From contig NZ_CAACVB010000071.1 in assembly GCF_900659635.1 (NCBI RefSeq), positions 1 through 33,092 on the forward strand: a DNA stretch of 33,092 nt, in the 5' to 3' direction. The translations under genes were made by a program, and so were the position numbers. The notes under the pieces were generated by a model, which did no database searches, was not told where the DNA came from, and saw nothing but the letters and a program-made list of their open reading frames with translations. This document shows, one piece after another, positions 24,248 through 32,993 of this stretch. Each line of letters opens with the position of its first letter. Position 1 is the stretch's first letter. The stretch is from Actinomadura roseirufa (lineage in GTDB: Bacteria; Actinomycetota; Actinomycetes; Streptosporangiales; Streptosporangiaceae).

Positions 24248-24937
24248 TCAGACCCTGGCCAGGGTCATCAGGCCGCAGCCGTAAGCCTTCGCTTTGCCGA
24301 GCCCTTGGGTAAGAGTGCGGCGGAAGGCGTCGGGGTCGGTGATTTCGAGACGTCCGTCGTAGGTGACGGTGACGAGGGTGACCGGCTTGGGCATGCCCTT
24401 CTTCTTGAAGGAGAGCCGGCGGTGGTCGTGAACGATCAGTTCATGCAGGTCCAGTTCATCTTGGGTGGACTGGGAGGGGGGTTTGCGGACGATGGTGAAG
24501 CCGCTGCTTTCCTGGCGTTGCAGGAGCCAGCGCAGTTGGTGGCGGGGGCCGATGTGCGCGGTGATCTTGGTGGGTGCTCCGTCCTTGTTGCGGACGGAGT
24601 GGACGGGGTTGGCGGTCAGCCGGAACGCCCAGCGGTCGCCGGAGGCGAGCCGCTCGAGGAAGGGGCCGTAGTCGTAGGTCTCCCAGCGGGCGGTCGTCGG
24701 CCAGCCGGCCTGCTCGACCAGGTGCGTGAGGTCGGGCTTATAGGGGCTGACGATGCACAGGTGGACGCGGGACCGGCTGTCGCGGTCGATCCGCCACAGT
24801 ACCCGCGGGCCGTCCTGGGTGGCCTCGGGGAGTTTGGCGAACGAGGACATGACGGCCGCGTGCAGGACCTGCGGAGAGGACAGCAGCTTGCGGGCGCCGA
24901 TCCGTTCACTGTTGATGCGAAAGCGCGTCAGGTACAT
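24248..24937 (-). CDS. cas6e: Cas6e crRNA endonuclease, 229 aa
   Basis: His26 (in SPQVLHAAV) corresponds to the catalytic histidine of Cas6e/Cse3. The Gly-rich C-terminal loop GLGKAKAYGCGLMTLA is the RNA-binding signature of the family. It cuts the precursor RNA at the base of each repeat hairpin and stays with the mature crRNA in Cascade. ATG 24937 overlaps the cas5 stop (TGATG), with GAGG about 9 nt upstream; GTG 24940 is an alternative giving one more residue. No missing residues were noted. Confidence 0.95.
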   Translation of the reverse strand: MYLTRFRINSERIGARKLLSSPQVLHAAVMSSFAKLPEATQDGPRVLWRIDRDSRSRVHLCIVSPYKPDLTHLVEQAGWPTTARWETYDYGPFLERLASGDRWAFRLTANPVHSVRNKDGAPTKITAHIGPRHQLRWLLQRQESSGFTIVRKPPSQSTQDELDLHELIVHDHRRLSFKKKGMPKPVTLVTVTYDGRLEITDPDAFRRTLTQGLGKAKAYGCGLMTLARV

Positions 24938-25644
24938 CACTGGCCTCGTAGTACCGCGGTCGGATCATGGTCGGTGGGTGGGCGGCGCGCGAAGGGGTTG
25001 GGTCGTTCGACGTGGCCGTGGCGGATGCCACGCATGCCATAGCGGCGGTGGCGCGGGTCGAAGCTGAGGGGCTGGTCGCGGAGGGTGTCGGTCGGGCCGT
25101 CCTGGCCGTCGTCCTGGACGATGGTCTCCAGCAGCACCATCTGCTCGGGAACCTTGCGCTGGTGCCACGGGGAGGCACGCCAGTCCTCTTCTTTCAACCG
25201 CTGGATAAGGGTCTGATCGTGGTGCACACCCAGTTCGATAGGGCGAGAGGGCGGGCAGGATCGGCGCCCGAGGTAGGGCATGAACACAGGGGCGAGCAGG
25301 GCCAGATGGAGCCGGTCGATGAGGTCGCCGTCGCCTTCGACGACGGCGACGAACACCGCGTCGGCCAGGTAGAACCGCTCGGAGACGGGCATCGACTTGC
25401 CGGTCTCGAAGTGATGAGCCGTCTGGAAGTCGCGGACGGGCATGCCGCGCTGGTCGATGCGGACACCGAACTGCAGGGCGGACAGGTCACTGAGGTCGTC
25501 GGTGCGCTGACGGCCCAGGGCGGCGGCGAGCAGACCGATGACCCCGCTCTTGGTGGGGGCCTGTTCCGTGGTGCGGCGCGCGAACCTCGCCGATGCCCCC
25601 CATGCCTGCAGGGGCCCTGCGAGTTGCAACGTCAAAACGCTCAC
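24937..25644 (-). CDS. cas5e: Cas5e, Cascade subunit, 235 aa
   Basis: The start VLTLQLAGPLQAWG with FARRTTEQAPTKSGVIGLLAAALG is the Cas5e signature. PVRDFQTAHHFETGKSMPVSERFYLADAVFVA in the middle is also typical. Cas5e caps the 5' handle of the crRNA. GTG 25644 overlaps the cas7e stop as GTGA. The C-terminal region has many charged residues (HRRYGMRGIRHGHVE). Its length is near that of E. coli CasD (224). Confidence 0.95.
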   Translation of the reverse strand: MSVLTLQLAGPLQAWGASARFARRTTEQAPTKSGVIGLLAAALGRQRTDDLSDLSALQFGVRIDQRGMPVRDFQTAHHFETGKSMPVSERFYLADAVFVAVVEGDGDLIDRLHLALLAPVFMPYLGRRSCPPSRPIELGVHHDQTLIQRLKEEDWRASPWHQRKVPEQMVLLETIVQDDGQDGPTDTLRDQPLSFDPRHRRYGMRGIRHGHVERPNPFARRPPTDHDPTAVLRGQ

Positions 25645-26849
25645 GGCTGCGCGACCTGCCTAGCCTGCTGACGGTGGACGACCTCCTCGCCGACCTCGCT
25701 GACCAGCTCCGGCAGCGAGATCCGCGTTCCCAGTTCCGACAGCGGCTCGGTGTGCTCACCGACGCGCAGCACCCATGTGCGGGCTTCGTCAACGACCCCG
25801 TAGGCCTGTTCGATCTCCGGGACGTAGCGGGCCAGGCGCGCCGCTGCCTCATGCAGGTATCCGCCGCCGGTGGCCTTGCAGGGCTCCTCGAACGCGCCTA
25901 CGAAACTGATCGGACGAGACGAACGGATCTTCACCACAACGGCGTCTGGCAGGGTGTGGTTGCCGAAGGTGTTGGACTTCCCGGTGGGCATCGAGGTGAT
26001 GAAGCCGTGAACGAACGCCTCCACGGCGCGGCGGACGGGCTCGGTGACCGCCTCCTCCTCACGCAGCCCTTTGCCCAGGTTGCGGCTCAACTGGTCGACA
26101 TCGAGGGCGGCGTAGCGGTACAAGGTGGCGGAGTTGAACTCCACGGTGCCGATCATGCCCGCGCCGAGGTCGTCGTCCTCGCGGTTCTTGTGGTCGTCGA
26201 CGGCGGTGTAGTAGTCGGACTCGTTCTCCACCTTGTGGACGCTGAGCGCGTGCGCGACCTGCGCGGCGGCGTCGACGTTGATGTCGGCTCCGTCGGCGAC
26301 CATCCGACCGAACAGGGCGATGTCGACCGAATGGCGGGTGTTGGCGATCTCCTTCGCCCGCGCTTTGTTGTCCTTGTTTTTGAAGAAGGTCTTGATGTCG
26401 TCGCGGCCCTCGATGGCGAGCTCGGCGAGCCCGTCCAGCTGGCGGGCGCTGAGGAACATCAGATACTTCGACTCCGGAGCCGCGGCCGTCTCGTCCTTCT
26501 CTTTGGGGGTGGCTCCGCGCCGTTTGGGCACCTCAATTTTGGAGTTCGTGGCGCTCTGTACGGTTTCAGCCGCCAGGCTCCACAGTTCCGCCCGGTCGAT
26601 GGAAGCATCCAGTTCGTGGATGCGATCGGCGAGCAACTCGGCGACTCGCTTGGTCCGCACACCCAGTTCACTGGGGTCCAGCAGATCGTGGAAGCTTCTG
26701 CGCGTGGCGCGCTTCCATGCCTGGCTCGACACCCGGGCACGCCGCACTCCGCCGTAGACGGCGGACTTCGGTGTGCCGGTGTCGTCACGGTTGAGGTTGC
26801 TCGGCGGGACGCTCTGCAACACGTGCAGGTCGATGATGGTGCGAGTCAT
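25641..26849 (-). CDS. cas7e: Cas7e, Cascade backbone subunit, 402 aa
   Basis: The N-terminus IIDLHVLQSVPPSNLNRDD and RRARVSSQAWKRATR is the highly conserved start of Cas7e (CasC). The SIDKVQVAHA-like ALSVHKVENESDYYTAVDD and TLYRYAALD regions also match. Several copies wrap the crRNA in Cascade. ATG 26849 overlaps the cse2 stop (TGATG); the longer open frame from 27008 is not used. It is somewhat longer than E. coli Cas7e (363), with an insert around residues 110-150 rich in Lys, Glu and Ala. Confidence 0.95.
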   Translation of the reverse strand: MTRTIIDLHVLQSVPPSNLNRDDTGTPKSAVYGGVRRARVSSQAWKRATRRSFHDLLDPSELGVRTKRVAELLADRIHELDASIDRAELWSLAAETVQSATNSKIEVPKRRGATPKEKDETAAAPESKYLMFLSARQLDGLAELAIEGRDDIKTFFKNKDNKARAKEIANTRHSVDIALFGRMVADGADINVDAAAQVAHALSVHKVENESDYYTAVDDHKNREDDDLGAGMIGTVEFNSATLYRYAALDVDQLSRNLGKGLREEEAVTEPVRRAVEAFVHGFITSMPTGKSNTFGNHTLPDAVVVKIRSSRPISFVGAFEEPCKATGGGYLHEAAARLARYVPEIEQAYGVVDEARTWVLRVGEHTEPLSELGTRISLPELVSEVGEEVVHRQQARQVAQP

Positions 26850-27532
26850 GTGACGTCCTTGTCGGTCTTGGGCTGTGGCGTCCGCTCTGCCTGGCCAGAC
26901 TCCGTGCCCGCCGCCTTGCCGGAGGCGGGGCGATAGGAGTGGAAGCTGCGGCCCCATTGCTGACGTACGCGCGCCAGCCCCTCGGGGGTGTGGGCGTGGT
27001 AGAGGCATTGCGCCAAGCGCGCGTAGTCCAAGGGGATCGAGTCGCGGCGCAGCAACGACACGATCTCCCGGAGTCGGTACGCGAGCACCTCCAGGCTCCC
27101 CGCTGTTCCCACGCGGACGAACCGCCGGCGGATCGGTTCGTCGATCTCACCCGTCGGCATTAGCCGACGCACTGCCTCTCCCAGGTCGACGTCGGGGTCG
27201 TGCATCCCCTGATTGGGGCGAGATTGCTGATGGAGTGCGAAAAGTGTCACGGCCAAGAAGACTGCGGCCTCGGCTTTGACGGCTTGCGCTTCGCTGAGCG
27301 ACGGGTCCTGGAGGATCAGCTCGACGCCGGTCAACCCCCACAGTTCGGGGACGTCCTGGGGGAGCTTGCCGGCTCCACGCCGCAACTGGGCCAGGCGGCC
27401 CACGGCCAGGCGGCCCGCGGCCTTACTGGTACTGTCGAGATAGCCCTCCTGCAGCTCGGACACGAACTCGCCGACGACTCGGCGGACCAGGTCGGGGACC
27501 TGCTGACGTCCCCCCGGAATGGTGGCGGTCAT
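26846..27532 (-). CDS. cse2: Cse2/CasB (Cas11), Cascade small subunit, 228 aa
   Basis: The helical protein with LGRLAQLRRGAGK-like (VGRLAQLRRGAGKLP) motif near residues 44-58 and ALHQQSRP around 99-106 is typical of Cse2. It forms the belly of Cascade and stabilises the R-loop. ATG 27532 overlaps the cse1 stop by ATGA. The last 35 residues are a polar tail (Lys, Gln, Thr, Asp) beyond the fold; total length exceeds the E. coli protein (160). Confidence 0.93.
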   Translation of the reverse strand: MTATIPGGRQQVPDLVRRVVGEFVSELQEGYLDSTSKAAGRLAVGRLAQLRRGAGKLPQDVPELWGLTGVELILQDPSLSEAQAVKAEAAVFLAVTLFALHQQSRPNQGMHDPDVDLGEAVRRLMPTGEIDEPIRRRFVRVGTAGSLEVLAYRLREIVSLLRRDSIPLDYARLAQCLYHAHTPEGLARVRQQWGRSFHSYRPASGKAAGTESGQAERTPQPKTDKDVT

Positions 27533-29238
27533 CTGCGGGCCTCCAGGGCATCGGTCGGGGCCTCTTCTGCCGGACGATCGGGCTCGCGTTCAGGTGCGGT
27601 GCCGGGCAGCCTTTTGTGGAGCCGGTACCGAAAGGTCGCCTCCGCTCGCGGGGCGGTCAGCCACAGGTCCTGACCCTTGCCGGTCTCGACAACACGGCCC
27701 TCCCATGCACGGTCACCGGCATTGGCCACTTCCTGGCCGCCGAGACGGGCGAGAGCCGCCCGTGCCCGGTCCTGCCAGATCGCTCTCTGGTGCTGAGGGG
27801 GCTTATCCCGATCCAGCTTGGCCAGCCATTCGCGGAAAGGGCCGTCCAACATGCCATAGCCCTGCTGAGTGGTGCGGTTGCGAGCCAGGTCGGGGTCGGC
27901 GCCGATGGCACGGGCGAGGTCGGCGGCGAGGTCACCGAGGACGTTGACTCCGGCGTCGGCGTCGGTGACGGCGTCAATGGCGGCCTGTCCGAGTCCTGTG
28001 TCGCGCTCATGCAGCAGGACCACCGGCATGGTGACCGAGTCGTCGATCACCTCGTCGATCACCGATTGCTGAGTACCGTATTGGGCCCCGATGAGGCGCG
28101 CCCGGACCAGGTAGTCCGTGGCGAAGTCACCCTCGATGGTCAGGCGAGAGACCCAGTCCAGAACTCGTGGACGCACGAGGGCCGGGGCCTCTTTACGCTG
28201 CTCGGTCCCTGGTGCGTGTCCAGCCACCAGTGCTCCCAGCCCACGCCACGCGCTCTTGCCGGGATCGTGTTCGCGCGGCAGGTACACCTGCGCCAAGTCC
28301 AGTTTCTTCTCCTGGACGGGGCTACGCCGCCAACCGGTCATCGGCTCACGTTGATGCAGGTTGCGGGGGCTGAGCGGATCACCATAGGCCAAGATCACGC
28401 CGTCCACACCAGCGTCATCGAACGCGAGCCGGATGCGCCGGGACTGCCAGGTGTACAGATCCCGCACACCGGCCGGGCGCATACTCAACTCCAGCGCGTC
28501 GGCTTGCGCGGGACCAGGCGGTGGCCGGCGCCACGCGGGGCGGTCCGCCTCGGCGTCGACCCGCAGGTTGTCGACGTCGAAGGCGATCAGGTTGAGCAGC
28601 AGCGTTTCTCGCAGGTTCGAGCCCTCGACAAAGACCCCGCCCAGATTTCCCATCCACGCGACGCCGAGCGGATAAACCTTGCCGTTCTTGGCTCTGGGGT
28701 CGCCCACCGCGCCGGTCTTGATGCCAGAGGTGTCGTAGGCATGCGCATGAACGATCCATCGGGCTGCCTCGGCGAACGACAATCGATCGACGCCCTGGGC
28801 GCGCATGGTAAAGAACTGCGCCCCGTTGGGAACGTCGGCGACCAGCCGATCCAGCGAGAAGACCTCGTCTTTGACCGTGCGCAGCCCAGCGGTCTGAAAG
28901 AAGGGCGTCTGCGGATGCAGAAGATCGAACCGGTCTCGATACCGGTCGAGGTAGGCGGCGATGCCGTCTCCTCCCTCGAGAGGGAGGCCCTCTTCCCAAA
29001 GTTGCTGCCACTCAGCAAGATCGGCCGGCCCCTCCACCGCGTCATGCACCACCGCCAGCAACAGCCGCAGTAGCGCCATCTCCTGGGTGGGGACGTCACC
29101 AACGAGCCGCCGCACTCGATCGGCCTGCGCAAATATGTCAAAAAGCGACATTTCGTCCTCGGTGCCGTCATCGCATAGCACCGGCAGCCATGGTTCGTAG
29201 ATCAGGTCAAAGGATGCTTCGTGAAGATCACTGGACAC
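27529..29238 (-). CDS. cse1: Cse1/CasA (Cas8e), PAM-recognition subunit of Cascade, 569 aa
   Basis: The start FDLIYEPWLPVL and the SLFDIFAQADRVRRL, LLHPQTPFFQTAGL, and MPNGAQFF-like (VPNGAQFFTMR) regions are characteristic of Cse1. The Cse1 family reads the PAM and recruits Cas3. GTG 29238 is chosen because AGGTG lies 5 nt upstream; TTG 29250 would be the longer alternative. The gene overlaps cas3 by 11 nt. The C-terminus (PDRPAEEAPTDALEARR) is an acidic-basic tail beyond the four-helix domain. Its length is close to actinobacterial homologues and longer than E. coli CasA (502). Confidence 0.95.
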   Translation of the reverse strand: MSSDLHEASFDLIYEPWLPVLCDDGTEDEMSLFDIFAQADRVRRLVGDVPTQEMALLRLLLAVVHDAVEGPADLAEWQQLWEEGLPLEGGDGIAAYLDRYRDRFDLLHPQTPFFQTAGLRTVKDEVFSLDRLVADVPNGAQFFTMRAQGVDRLSFAEAARWIVHAHAYDTSGIKTGAVGDPRAKNGKVYPLGVAWMGNLGGVFVEGSNLRETLLLNLIAFDVDNLRVDAEADRPAWRRPPPGPAQADALELSMRPAGVRDLYTWQSRRIRLAFDDAGVDGVILAYGDPLSPRNLHQREPMTGWRRSPVQEKKLDLAQVYLPREHDPGKSAWRGLGALVAGHAPGTEQRKEAPALVRPRVLDWVSRLTIEGDFATDYLVRARLIGAQYGTQQSVIDEVIDDSVTMPVVLLHERDTGLGQAAIDAVTDADAGVNVLGDLAADLARAIGADPDLARNRTTQQGYGMLDGPFREWLAKLDRDKPPQHQRAIWQDRARAALARLGGQEVANAGDRAWEGRVVETGKGQDLWLTAPRAEATFRYRLHKRLPGTAPEREPDRPAEEAPTDALEARR

Positions 29239-32128
29239 GGGACACCTCAAGGCCGTCCGCTTCGGTGTAACACAGGTCGTAGCCTGCCAACCGGGTCCGA
29301 CAGTTCTCGTCGAGCATCAAGATCAATTCTCCGGCGAGCCAGTGGCTTTCCTTGACCGGCCAAGCGGGGACGCAATCAGCCTCCAACTCCTCGATCGCAC
29401 GATCGAGAACCCCGGGGAGCGAGAACTGGAACGGAAGCCGCAGCCCACACGCCGCCACGATCCGCGCAACGTCTGAAGGCGGAGCCGTCTCTGTAGACAC
29501 CTCCCGGCCTCCACGCCCGTCGTTGAGCCACGGCAACGTCCGGACCGTCCCATCGGCCAAGCGCTGGACGACCAGCACCTCCAGCGACTCGCGGCTATCA
29601 CGTACCTGAGCACGACCCCTACGAGTGTCATCGGCGTCGCCCACGCCGGCATCGACCCAGCCGATCAAAGCCTTGCCGGGCTTCCCAACATCACTGATCT
29701 GGAAATTCTGGGCCTTACCACGTTGCTTCACTTGGTGGACCACATGCTCCTCGTCCGCCCGCTGCATCGATTCCTGCCAGGTCGGCGGACCGAGCGGGCC
29801 CGACCCATAAGCGCTCTGCACCAACGGGCTGATGTCTTCAGGTAGGCGGACGACGTTCCCTGTCGCAACCGTCCCAGCCAAGTAGGGCTCCAGTACCGCA
29901 GCCGCCCTCAACAACGCGTGCAAGCGGTAAATTCGCTGCGAACCCTTGACCGGTGTCGGAGGCGACGTCCGCCAGTCCGCTCCCGTGACCAGGCATCGGG
30001 CAACACGCAAGCGTTCAGGCCTCTCGTGCTGGCCCTCACCACGCATGTGCCGATGAAGCCGCCCCATCCGCTGCAACAGCAGATCGATCGGGCACAGATC
30101 CGTGACCAGCAAATCAAAATCGATGTCCAAGGATTGCTCGGCGACCTGGCTGGCCACAACGATGTGCTTTGCCGGGCGCCCGACCGCGCCATCTCCAGGC
30201 GGCCCGAACCGCTTGAGCAATTCGGAATCCTTGCGTGCACGATCGATATCGACGAAGCGTGCATGCGCCACGCTCACCTGGCCTGGCCCGAACCTGTCCC
30301 GCAGGATCCGCGCGGTCTCCAGTACCCGTCCAACCGTGTTACGGACCACCAAGGCACATCCGCCGTCGACCAGCTCATGCTCCAACCGATCTGCCAGTTC
30401 GGCCAGATCGTCGCCCAGAGACTCCACGCGCACATCCGTACGCCGTCCAGACGGCGCCACCACCTCGACAACGGCCGGCCTCGCCTGGTCGACCGCTGTA
30501 ACGAGCGGGTAGCCCTCGGCTGACCGCACCGCAGCCGCCCCTACCTCCCGCTGCCCGGCGTATGCCTCGACCAGTTCACCACGTCGCCCTGCCGGCAAGG
30601 TCGCAGACAGCACCACCACCGGAACTCCATAAGCCCCCAACCAAGACAATGCCCGATCCAGATAGGAGTTCATGTAAGTGTCATACGCGTGGGCCTCGTC
30701 AATGATCACGACCTTGCCGGCCAGAGCAAGGTGCCTTAGAGCAAGGTGCCTGCTCTTCAACCCCATGAACAGCAACTGGTCGACCGTCCCCACAACAAAC
30801 GACGAGAACATCGCCTTCTTGCGACCATGAAGCCACTGATGCGCCACCAGTTCGGCCGACGACACCAGCCGATCGTCCCGCGGCTGCCACTCGTCTTCCG
30901 AGCCGTCGGACTCGACCCCGACGAGGCGCCGCCCTGCCCGCACCAGGTCATCGAAATCGTCATTCAGGGCAGCCTTTGAGTGAGCCAGCATCACCGACCG
31001 CGGTCCTGCACCCTCAGCGCTCGGAATCCGACGCAGCCACTTCAGCATCCGAGGGAACATGGCATTACCCGTGGCCATGGTCGGCAGCGCCACGAACACT
31101 CCACCCGCGCCTGATCGAGCAGCGAAGATCTCCGCGACCGCCAGCGCCGCCTCCGTCTTCCCTTCACCCATCGGCGCCTCGATCACCATCAACCCCGGCT
31201 TGGAAATCCCTCGCGCCAGCACGATAGCCCGCTCCTGGACAGGACGAATGCGAGCACCCGCAGGCAAATCAAAACGAGCGGAGAAAAACTCCTTCACATC
31301 CACTGCCTCATCCACCGGCCGCCACGGCCCTGGAAGAGCGAGACCCCGCCAAGCCGCCTCAACCCGCTCGGCCTCATTAGGTGACTGACCGTCGAAGTAA
31401 TACGGGAACAGGTCAGAATTACTGGCAATCCAATCGGCGACGATGACCAAACCCGTCAGCACGACCTGAGCCGCCTGCGACAGCTTCACCTGGCGCCACT
31501 CATGCAGTCGATCCTCGACTCCGCACAACGCAGCGCAAGCGTCCAGTATCTCCATCTGTACGCTTCGCCAGGCCTCCTCGCAGCCAGGCGCCCGCAACAG
31601 ATGCGGATGAACATTCAGATCCCGAATTCCGCTGAACGTCGGAGGCACGCCATGGTGACCACCTGCCACGACCACGAACGGAAGTGTCGCGGAGCGAGGC
31701 CAACCACGCTCGATGAGCCACTCCTGCAGAAGAGCCTGGCCCGCCAACCCGTGAGGAGCGATCTTGCGGTCGGTCAACTGCCTGCGGGACGGCATCTCCA
31801 AGCCAAGCGTGCGCATGCGGCCGGCAAGCGACTCAACCTGACATGCGAACGCCGGTGTCGCTTTGCCGATGTCATGAGTCGTTGCCAACCACACTGCCAA
31901 ACGTCGCGCGTCCTCAGCGCCTCCAGGAAGCTGACTGGCCACTATCATGCGGGTCTGGAGCGGAACCCATGCATCCCACAACAACCCTGCGACGGCCCCA
32001 CTGTCGGCCAGGTGCCGCCACAGTGGCAACCATCCGTCCGTTTTCCGATCATGCTTAGCCCAAACAGACCTGGCTGCCCCCGTGAGTTGCCCGCGAAGCC
32101 ATGCGCCACCTGTCTCCCCGTTGAACAC
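29228..32128 (-). CDS. cas3: Cas3 helicase-nuclease, type I-E, 966 aa
   Basis: The HD nuclease domain carries His85-Asp86 (ATTHDIGKA), His158-His159 (AGGHHG) and Asp232 (VADWIASN). The helicase follows, with Walker A APMGEGKTE (318-326), DEAH (477-480), SAT (508-510) and motif VI QRMGRLHR (686-693), and a C-terminal domain. It is recruited by Cascade to unwind and degrade target DNA. GTG 32128 begins the frame, with no strong ribosome site, so the exact start is less certain than the family. It is the first gene of the cas operon. All key residues are present, so interference should be functional. Confidence 0.97.
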   Translation of the reverse strand: MFNGETGGAWLRGQLTGAARSVWAKHDRKTDGWLPLWRHLADSGAVAGLLWDAWVPLQTRMIVASQLPGGAEDARRLAVWLATTHDIGKATPAFACQVESLAGRMRTLGLEMPSRRQLTDRKIAPHGLAGQALLQEWLIERGWPRSATLPFVVVAGGHHGVPPTFSGIRDLNVHPHLLRAPGCEEAWRSVQMEILDACAALCGVEDRLHEWRQVKLSQAAQVVLTGLVIVADWIASNSDLFPYYFDGQSPNEAERVEAAWRGLALPGPWRPVDEAVDVKEFFSARFDLPAGARIRPVQERAIVLARGISKPGLMVIEAPMGEGKTEAALAVAEIFAARSGAGGVFVALPTMATGNAMFPRMLKWLRRIPSAEGAGPRSVMLAHSKAALNDDFDDLVRAGRRLVGVESDGSEDEWQPRDDRLVSSAELVAHQWLHGRKKAMFSSFVVGTVDQLLFMGLKSRHLALRHLALAGKVVIIDEAHAYDTYMNSYLDRALSWLGAYGVPVVVLSATLPAGRRGELVEAYAGQREVGAAAVRSAEGYPLVTAVDQARPAVVEVVAPSGRRTDVRVESLGDDLAELADRLEHELVDGGCALVVRNTVGRVLETARILRDRFGPGQVSVAHARFVDIDRARKDSELLKRFGPPGDGAVGRPAKHIVVASQVAEQSLDIDFDLLVTDLCPIDLLLQRMGRLHRHMRGEGQHERPERLRVARCLVTGADWRTSPPTPVKGSQRIYRLHALLRAAAVLEPYLAGTVATGNVVRLPEDISPLVQSAYGSGPLGPPTWQESMQRADEEHVVHQVKQRGKAQNFQISDVGKPGKALIGWVDAGVGDADDTRRGRAQVRDSRESLEVLVVQRLADGTVRTLPWLNDGRGGREVSTETAPPSDVARIVAACGLRLPFQFSLPGVLDRAIEELEADCVPAWPVKESHWLAGELILMLDENCRTRLAGYDLCYTEADGLEVSRVQ

Positions 32129-32395
32129 AGCAAGGATCTAACACATCGTGATCGGCTCGTTTCGCTAAACCCAGCAAGCGGCTCTGAGTGGCTCTTGCTG
32201 CTGACGGCTTCGTGCCTCGAAGGAAGCTGTTGAACAGGGAAAACGTGCGAACGATATATCGGCGAGCTCGTTGTGTGGCCACAAGGGGCCACTCAAAGCA
32301 GGGGGTGCGTGAATGTTTCAAATCAGCTCGCTCGTCCAGCTTGGCGAAAGAAGCCTGCTATTTCATCTGCATCATCAGAGTCCCTATTAATCCCG
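32129..32395. other. divergent regulatory gap between cas3 and array 2
   Basis: No coding frame with supporting features is present. The stretch is less GC-rich than its surroundings and should hold the cas operon promoter on the minus strand and that of array 2 on the plus strand. It contains the palindromes CTGTTGAACAG (32228-32238) and CGATATATCG (32253-32262), possible binding sites. No promoter with convincing spacing could be fixed. Confidence 0.45.
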
Positions 32396-32462
32396 GATGT
32401 CCGATTCTCGGCAAGTGCTTAGAATCCGCTCCATCCTGAGATAGGTACCCAGGTCAGGCAGT
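32396..32462 (+). promoter_or_regulatory. leader of CRISPR array 2
   Basis: These 67 nt directly before the first repeat align without gaps to the leader of array 1 (42 of 67 identical, counted by hand), with the same GATG...TCTC...AAGTGCTT and CAGGTCAG...CAG landmarks at the same distance from the repeat. This places the acquisition end of array 2 at its left. Confidence 0.75.
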
Positions 32463-32979
32463 CTGCTCCCCGCGCACGCGGGGATGGTCCCTGGATGACC
32501 ACCGCGAGCGTCTCGCATGACGACTGCTCCCCGCGCACGCGGGGATGGTCCCTGGGGCGAGGACGAACCTGCCCCTCGCGTCGTCTGCTCCCCGCGCACG
32601 CGGGGATGGTCCCGCGCCGGTCAGGCCCTTCCAGGCGGCGGCGAGCTGCTCCCCGCACACGCGGGGATGGTCCCCCGGCGACCGGCTACCGAGCGTCCAG
32701 ACTGCTCTGCTCCCCGCGCACGCGGGGATGGTCCCCATTCCGCCGGGGATGGCCCACGCGCCGCAGTCTGCTCCCCGCGCACGCGGGGATGGTCCCCATT
32801 CCGCCGGGGATGGCCCACGCGCCGCAGTCTGCTCCCCGCGCACGCGGGGATGGTCCCACCCGCGAAAGCGCCCCTCAGAGGGTCCCCGCTTGCTCCCTGC
32901 GCACGCGGGGATGGTCCCTCCCACTTTCTTCACGCAAGGCCGCGGGTTCCCTGCTCCCCGCGCACGCGGGGGTGGTCCC
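32463..32979 (+). CRISPR. CRISPR array 2, type I-E, 9 repeats and 8 spacers
   Basis: The 29-nt repeats start at 32463, 32524, 32585, 32646, 32707, 32768, 32829, 32890 and 32951, every 61 nt, with 32-nt spacers. In crRNA sense they run on the plus strand, beginning CTGCTCCCCGCG and ending GGGGATGGTCCC. Variants are CCGCACACGCGG at 32646, TTGCTCCCTG at 32890, and a final repeat at 32951 with GGGGGTGG as in array 1. Two consecutive spacers (32736-32767 and 32797-32828) are identical, so seven different spacers are present. The array faces away from cas3 and is fed by its own leader. Confidence 0.98.
32707..32828 (+). repeat. exact tandem duplication of one repeat-spacer unit
   Basis: Positions 32707-32767 and 32768-32828 are the same 61-nt unit, repeat plus spacer. 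The spacer starts CATTCCGCCGGGG and ends CCGCAGT. Duplication by recombination between repeats, or replication slippage, is the simplest cause. Confidence 0.97.
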
Positions 32980-32993
32980 GGTAACCACCACGG

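Noticed and set aside
27616..29073. 485-aa plus-strand frame opposite cse1
   Set aside because: Antisense shadow of a certain cas gene, produced by high GC at third positions.
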